Below, piece by piece: positions 23,998 to 27,119 of a DNA stretch of 27,119 nucleotides. The notes beneath the pieces were generated by a model that was not told the origin of the DNA, ran no database searches, and saw only the letters and a program-made list of their open reading frames with translations. Source of the stretch: CAYYYP01 sp964475985 (GTDB lineage Bacteria > Bdellovibrionota > UBA1018 > CAYHWW01). A program made the position numbers and the translations under genes. The DNA is taken from assembly GCA_964475985.1 (NCBI GenBank), contig CAYYYP010000048.1:1-27119 (forward strand). The letters run 5' to 3'. Each line of letters opens with the position of its first letter. Positions within the stretch are counted from its first letter, which is position 1.

Positions 23998-25239
23998 TTG
24001 CGGAGATATTTGCGGCGCTTATGCCTAGGCATACTTTGCGGTTTGGTGGCTGGAATTGCGACAAGCATATTTTTAATTCTACTTGATGCGGCGACGAAGT
24101 ACCGAGATATCCACCCCAAGATCATTTGGGGATTACCGGTAGTTGGCTTTTTTATCGCATGGGTTTTTACTCATTACGGAAAAGATGCAGGTCGTGGGAG
24201 CAACCTTATTCTGGACGAAATTCACGATCCCAAAAATGTATTACCGCTGCGGATGGCGCCCTTGGTTTTGTTGGCTACGGTTCTTACCCATTTGTTCGGT
24301 GGCTCGGTCGGAAGGGAGGGTACTGCTGTGCAAATGGGAGCATCCCTTGGCGATAGGCTCTCCAGGGTTTTTCAGATTTTCACGGAAGAAAGAAAAGCCC
24401 TTTTAGTTTCTGGTGCGGGAGCGGGCTTTGGTGCTGCACTCGGAGCACCCCTAGCGGGAGCTATTTTTGGAATGGAATTCATCAGAGTCGGAAGATTAAA
24501 GCCCTATGCTGTTATGGAGTGTTTCGCAGCATCCTTTGTGGCCTACTTCACGACTTTATTTTTCAAGGTTCCCCATTCTAAATACCCGTTGTTAGGAATC
24601 CAGCGGTTCGATCTTTCGTCGCTGTTTTATGTACTCTTAGCCGGAATACTGTTTGGGTTCACCGCGAGAGTGTTCATTTCTTTCACTCATTTTTTAGAGC
24701 AGCAACTGAATCGCATTTTTAAATATTCACCGCTTCGAGGCATGATTGTAGGAGCCATGCTGGTTCTCCTGTTTTTTTGGGAAGGTTCCAATCGTTACTT
24801 AGGATTAGGAATTCCTGTCATTCAAGATGCTTTTTTTCATTTGACGGATTTAACGGTGCCCATGCTTAAAGGATTTTTTACCGGCCTCACCATTGCCGGA
24901 GGTTTTAAAGGTGGCGAATTTATTCCGCTCGTATTCATGGGAACAACCTTGGGCAGCGCTTTATCATTATGGTTGCCTGTGTCCACCCAACTCATGGCGA
25001 GCGTAGGTTTCGCAGCGGTGTTTGCTGGGGCGGCTAATACCCCCATTGCGTGCACTCTCATGGCGGTGGAAATTTTCGGTTTTAATATTTTACCGTATGC
25101 ATTTTTAGCGTGTTTTACGAGCTACTATTTTTCTGGTTCGACCGGAATTTATGGCTCCCAAAAAAAGCCGGACCAAGGAAAATGGGTCCCGTCCCAATTA
25201 ATGATGGGTTTTCCCTGGTCCGAACGGCAAAAAAACTAG
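23998..25239 (+). CDS. CLC-family antiporter, fluoride (CLC-F) type
   Basis: This is about 413 residues from TTG at 23998, preceded by AGAAGAAG; a TTG at 23974 would add eight residues and overlap the previous gene by 19 bp. Motifs fit the fluoride-exporting CLC branch. NLILDEIHDPKN stands where chloride CLCs have GSGIP. It is followed by GGSVGREGTAVQMGASLGDR and then GGFKGGEFIPLVFMGTTLG in place of the canonical GKxxGPxxH region. Around ten hydrophobic helices match the CLC fold. CLC-F proteins exchange fluoride for protons across the inner membrane to relieve fluoride toxicity. I found no fluoride riboswitch upstream. Its stop overlaps the stop of the convergent rhodanese gene in a CTAG. 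Confidence 0.85.
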   Translation: MRRYLRRLCLGILCGLVAGIATSIFLILLDAATKYRDIHPKIIWGLPVVGFFIAWVFTHYGKDAGRGSNLILDEIHDPKNVLPLRMAPLVLLATVLTHLFGGSVGREGTAVQMGASLGDRLSRVFQIFTEERKALLVSGAGAGFGAALGAPLAGAIFGMEFIRVGRLKPYAVMECFAASFVAYFTTLFFKVPHSKYPLLGIQRFDLSSLFYVLLAGILFGFTARVFISFTHFLEQQLNRIFKYSPLRGMIVGAMLVLLFFWEGSNRYLGLGIPVIQDAFFHLTDLTVPMLKGFFTGLTIAGGFKGGEFIPLVFMGTTLGSALSLWLPVSTQLMASVGFAAVFAGAANTPIACTLMAVEIFGFNILPYAFLACFTSYYFSGSTGIYGSQKKPDQGKWVPSQLMMGFPWSERQKN

Positions 25240-25646
25240 CCTTTTTTAACCCAGCCGGAGATTCCAGGTTTAAAGTGCTTGATGTTTGAATAACCTAATT
25301 TACATGCATTTTCCGCAGCCGCCCTCCAAGCGGTGCAACTTGGGCCTCCACAGTAGGCAACAATCAAAGCATCTTTTTGTTCAGGCAAGAGCTGAGCAAA
25401 TTCTGCTTTGTGCGACTTATAATGAATCGCACCCGGTACATGGGCTTTCTTGAAACTTTTATCGCTATTCACATCAACGATGAAAGCACGCTTTTCCTCC
25501 ACAACTGATTTTAATTCGGTTTTGGAAATTTCCGGATAACGAGTATCATCGCTACAGTCGGTTTCTTCAGCGTGGGATAAGTTAGAAAATGAAAATGCGG
25601 AAAGTAGAAAAGTTAGGGATAAGGCAAATTTAATTTGTTTAATCAT
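25236..25646 (-). CDS. Exported rhodanese-domain protein
   Basis: This is a 136-residue protein. The ATG at 25646 follows AGAGGAA; a longer frame to 25679 lacks a site. A signal peptide (1-26, core FALSLTFLLSAFSF, ending SHA) precedes one rhodanese domain: FIVDVNSDKSFKKAHVPGAI (54-73), then VAYCGGPSCTAW with the active-site Cys99 and a second Cys104, and GYSNIKHFKPGISGW at the end. The active-site loop CGGPSC carries two cysteines, so thiol-disulphide as well as sulphur-transfer chemistry is possible in the periplasm. The gene converges on the CLC gene. Confidence 0.9.
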   Translation of the reverse strand: MIKQIKFALSLTFLLSAFSFSNLSHAEETDCSDDTRYPEISKTELKSVVEEKRAFIVDVNSDKSFKKAHVPGAIHYKSHKAEFAQLLPEQKDALIVAYCGGPSCTAWRAAAENACKLGYSNIKHFKPGISGWVKKG

Positions 25647-25699
25647 GTTGGTTCCTCTTAATGAAATGCTTAGGTTCATTAAAAACCAATCTGGCCGCT

Positions 25700-25990
25700 T
25701 TAGCTAGCGGGGGTGTGCCGAGATTTTCGGCGTCTATGATAAAGAACGATTCCTAAGCCCGCTAAGTTCTCTAGCAGAAGAGCAATGTTGGTGAAAACAA
25801 AGACCCAGTTTTTCAGGGCCCAGCTATAAATAACAAAACCAATCTCTGCGCAAAATTGCCCAAGATAAAGCCACTTCGAAACCCCGACGCTAGATTGTTC
25901 CGTCCATTGCTTATGGAGCTGTTTTCCGATGGTAAAAACCAGGATGAAGGAGCAGGCCCAGCCTAAATAATTGATGTTCATCATAGTCAT
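25700..25990 (-). CDS. SemiSWEET/PQ-loop-like three-helix membrane protein
   Basis: This is a 96-residue protein with three transmembrane helices: WACSFILVFTIGKQL (about 11-25), WLYLGQFCAEIGFVIYSWAL (about 40-59) and VFVFTNIALLLENLAGLGIV (about 63-82), ending in a basic tail RRRKSR. The pattern KQLHKQWTEQSSVGVSKW followed by a second helix and then N-rich helix 3 matches the SWEET/MtN3 half-transporter layout (PQ...KSxxGxS...N). The PQ dipeptide itself is replaced by KQ. Such proteins dimerise to move sugars or related solutes. Starts at codons 1, 3 or 4 are all possible. It lies 53 bp upstream of the rhodanese gene. Confidence 0.7.
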   Translation of the reverse strand: MTMMNINYLGWACSFILVFTIGKQLHKQWTEQSSVGVSKWLYLGQFCAEIGFVIYSWALKNWVFVFTNIALLLENLAGLGIVLYHRRRKSRHTPAS

Positions 25991-26009
25991 CGCCTAGAAG
26001 TTCAATCAG

Positions 26010-26056
26010 TAAAAAGCAAATGCCCGCGCGATGGATAATCTTCGCATCGCGCGGGC
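26010..26056 (-). terminator. Strong intrinsic terminator
   Basis: A perfect 12-bp GC-rich stem (26022-26033 with 26045-26056) with an 11-base loop is followed on the minus strand by ATTTGCTTTTT. It sits 33 bases after the stop of the stress-protein gene and ends the BON/stress operon. Confidence 0.85.
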
Positions 26057-26088
26057 GATTGGTGGGTGTGTGTGTATGAATGTATTTA

Positions 26089-26739
26089 TTAAATGTAGGT
26101 TGGTTTAGACGCGTCAGGGTTGGTTTTTGTACGCGTTCCGGCTAAGTCCAAGTTCGGGCTCGAATCTTCAGCGGTGGAAATTTCTTTAGCACCGGTCGAT
26201 TCTAAGATGTTTTTAGCCCGCTCCGTCATTTGGGAGTTAGGTGTGTTCACGGTGAGTAGAACACCTCCTTCTTTTACCATTCCCTCGTAACGTTTTGCTT
26301 CGTACTCAGGAATGCCCATGCCGACTAGCGCCCCGGTGATCCCGCCAATGGCTCCGCCCACTCCAGCTCCCGCGAGGGTTGCCATGATGGGACCGGCGGC
26401 GATCAATGGACCAACGCCAGGTATGGCAAGTGAACCAATACCCGCAAGCCAGCCTAAGGCTCCACCTATGACCGCTCCGGCGCTAACGCCGGTGGTCGCA
26501 CCTTCCGGTGCTTTTGTATTTTTTTCTTCGGCAAAATCCTTTGTGCTATCTGAGTCCGTAAGCAGCACAGATACATCGGAACTTAAAAACCCATCGTTTT
26601 TAAGGCGATCTACAGCGCTTTCTGCGGCGGAACGACTCGGATAAATTCCGTAAATGACGTTACGTGTGTCTTCACTTGAAAATTTTCTGATGGTTGTGTC
26701 TGTACCCAAACTGGCGCTTGAAATATCTAAATTTGCCAT
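26089..26739 (-). CDS. General stress protein 17M-like, glycine-zipper protein
   Basis: This is a 216-residue protein whose ATG is preceded by GAGGGAG. The N-terminal GSP17M-type domain is VIYGIYPSRSAAESAVDRLK...GF...DVSVLLTD (28-62). A long hydrophobic Gly/Ala zipper (about 83-142, with GAVIGGALGWLAGIGSLAIP and GAGVGGAIGGITGALVG) and a closing domain (GMVKEGGVLLTVNTPN, then ERAKNILESTGAKEI) follow. Such proteins are induced by osmotic, cold or desiccation stress in many bacteria; the glycine zipper probably inserts in membrane. It is 22 bp downstream of the BON gene and likely cotranscribed. Confidence 0.85.
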   Translation of the reverse strand: MANLDISSASLGTDTTIRKFSSEDTRNVIYGIYPSRSAAESAVDRLKNDGFLSSDVSVLLTDSDSTKDFAEEKNTKAPEGATTGVSAGAVIGGALGWLAGIGSLAIPGVGPLIAAGPIMATLAGAGVGGAIGGITGALVGMGIPEYEAKRYEGMVKEGGVLLTVNTPNSQMTERAKNILESTGAKEISTAEDSSPNLDLAGTRTKTNPDASKPTYI

Positions 26740-26761
26740 TCTATATAGTCTCCCTCTGAAA

Positions 26762-27119
26762 TTAAATGGAAGTGATTTCCAACTCGTTCTGAACCCGCTT
26801 GCAACCTTTGATCTGTTTCGCTTTGGATACGATCAATTTTTTCTCACCTTCCGTGCGAACCGGTCCCTTAAGGGTGACGATGCCGTTTTGCGTGATGATT
26901 TTGACGTTTTGAGCGTAGGTGGAAAGGCTGTCATCCTTTACCAACGCCTGTCTTAACTGACGGCTGATTTCTAAATCCATCTTGGAATTGCTTTGTTGTT
27001 CTGCGGTAACGACCGGGTATGAGGTCTGAACTTCGTTGACTTTAGAATTGTCAGAACGAACTTTTGACGCTTCGGATTTGCCGGAAACATCATCGGCCGC
27101 GAAGCAATCAGCAAAACAC
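26762..27119 (-). CDS. Periplasmic BON-domain protein (5' end outside window)
   Basis: The frame is open from the stop at 26762 to the window edge (118 visible codons), well past the internal ATG at 26980. The visible N-terminus CFADCFAADD looks like the end of a signal peptide. A polar linker rich in S, K, V and Q (to about residue 46) follows, then one BON domain with LEISRQLRQALVKDDSL, VKIITQNGIVTLKGPVR and KAKQIKGCKRVQNELEI. BON domains bind membranes or phospholipid and often protect against osmotic stress (OsmY-like). It is the first visible gene of the operon with the 17M-like protein. Confidence 0.88.
   Translation of the reverse strand, partial: CFADCFAADDVSGKSEASKVRSDNSKVNEVQTSYPVVTAEQQSNSKMDLEISRQLRQALVKDDSLSTYAQNVKIITQNGIVTLKGPVRTEGEKKLIVSKAKQIKGCKRVQNELEITSI

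Noticed and set aside
26057..26085. Short GT-repeat tract (GTGTGTGTGT) near the terminator
   Set aside because: Only about five dinucleotide units, outside any coding region and after the terminator; nothing suggests phase variation.
26312..26644. 110-codon open frame on the plus strand opposite the general stress protein
   Set aside because: It is the antisense of the Gly/Ala-rich zipper, giving a Pro/Ala/Met-rich sequence typical of a shadow frame.
1..27119. CRISPR arrays, insertion sequences, tRNA or rRNA genes
   Set aside because: Looked for by eye on both strands. No regularly spaced repeats, transposase-like proteins, terminal inverted repeats around genes, or cloverleaf sequences were apparent.

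Overview
The window looks like chromosomal DNA of a Gram-negative bacterium. Many products carry Sec signal peptides, three are probable outer-membrane beta-barrels (two ending in the aromatic C-terminal residue typical of barrels), and two-component systems are frequent. The style (HAR-like repeat proteins, many exported hypotheticals, a BON/general-stress pair) would suit Bdellovibrionota/Oligoflexia or a related deltaproteobacterial lineage. That is only an impression, because no rRNA, tRNA or ribosomal-protein gene is present. Three runs of exactly 10 N (9068-9077, 10811-10820, 11255-11264) show this is a scaffold with placeholder gaps, each inside a gene.

Layout: 1-851 is gene-poor and holds a decayed remnant (317-586), a G-run cluster and a small terminator-like hairpin. 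852-4257 encodes two large exported proteins: one with HAR-like helical repeats, the other joining a J-domain to a degenerate CheR-like methyltransferase fold. After an imperfect 15-bp hairpin, 4339-10122 is a tight same-strand cluster, mostly with overlapping or nearly touching genes: a Fis-type response regulator, a 73-residue peptide with a signal sequence, a mod_HExxH (aKG-HExxH-type peptide beta-hydroxylase-like) protein, a family 5 peptide-binding protein, an exported NTF2-like protein and a hybrid histidine kinase. This cluster is the best candidate for an undescribed system: a small exported peptide, possibly beta-hydroxylated, that is bound in the periplasm and sensed by the adjacent two-component pair. 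The functional link is inference.

10155-11806 (minus) is a GT39-like membrane protein broken in two. Next come an outer-membrane barrel (minus), a PNPOx/general-stress-26 protein and a tandem pair of TPM-domain genes. A HAM1/RdgB-like protein with a signal peptide (minus) follows. Two more exported barrel-like proteins (a strong intrinsic terminator separates them) and a methyltransferase complete the stretch. On the minus strand, 18619-23010 holds a receiver protein, a PAS-PAS-GAF histidine kinase and another membrane glycosyltransferase. On the plus strand, 23201-25239 holds an exported methyltransferase-fold protein and a fluoride-type CLC antiporter. The right end (minus) carries an exported rhodanese, a SWEET-like three-helix protein, a general-stress 17M-like protein with a perfect 12-bp terminator stem, and a BON protein cut by the window edge.

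A recurring theme is that domains normally found in the cytoplasm (J-domain, CheR-like and class I methyltransferases, HAM1 NTPase, HAR-like repeats) sit behind N-terminal signal peptides.
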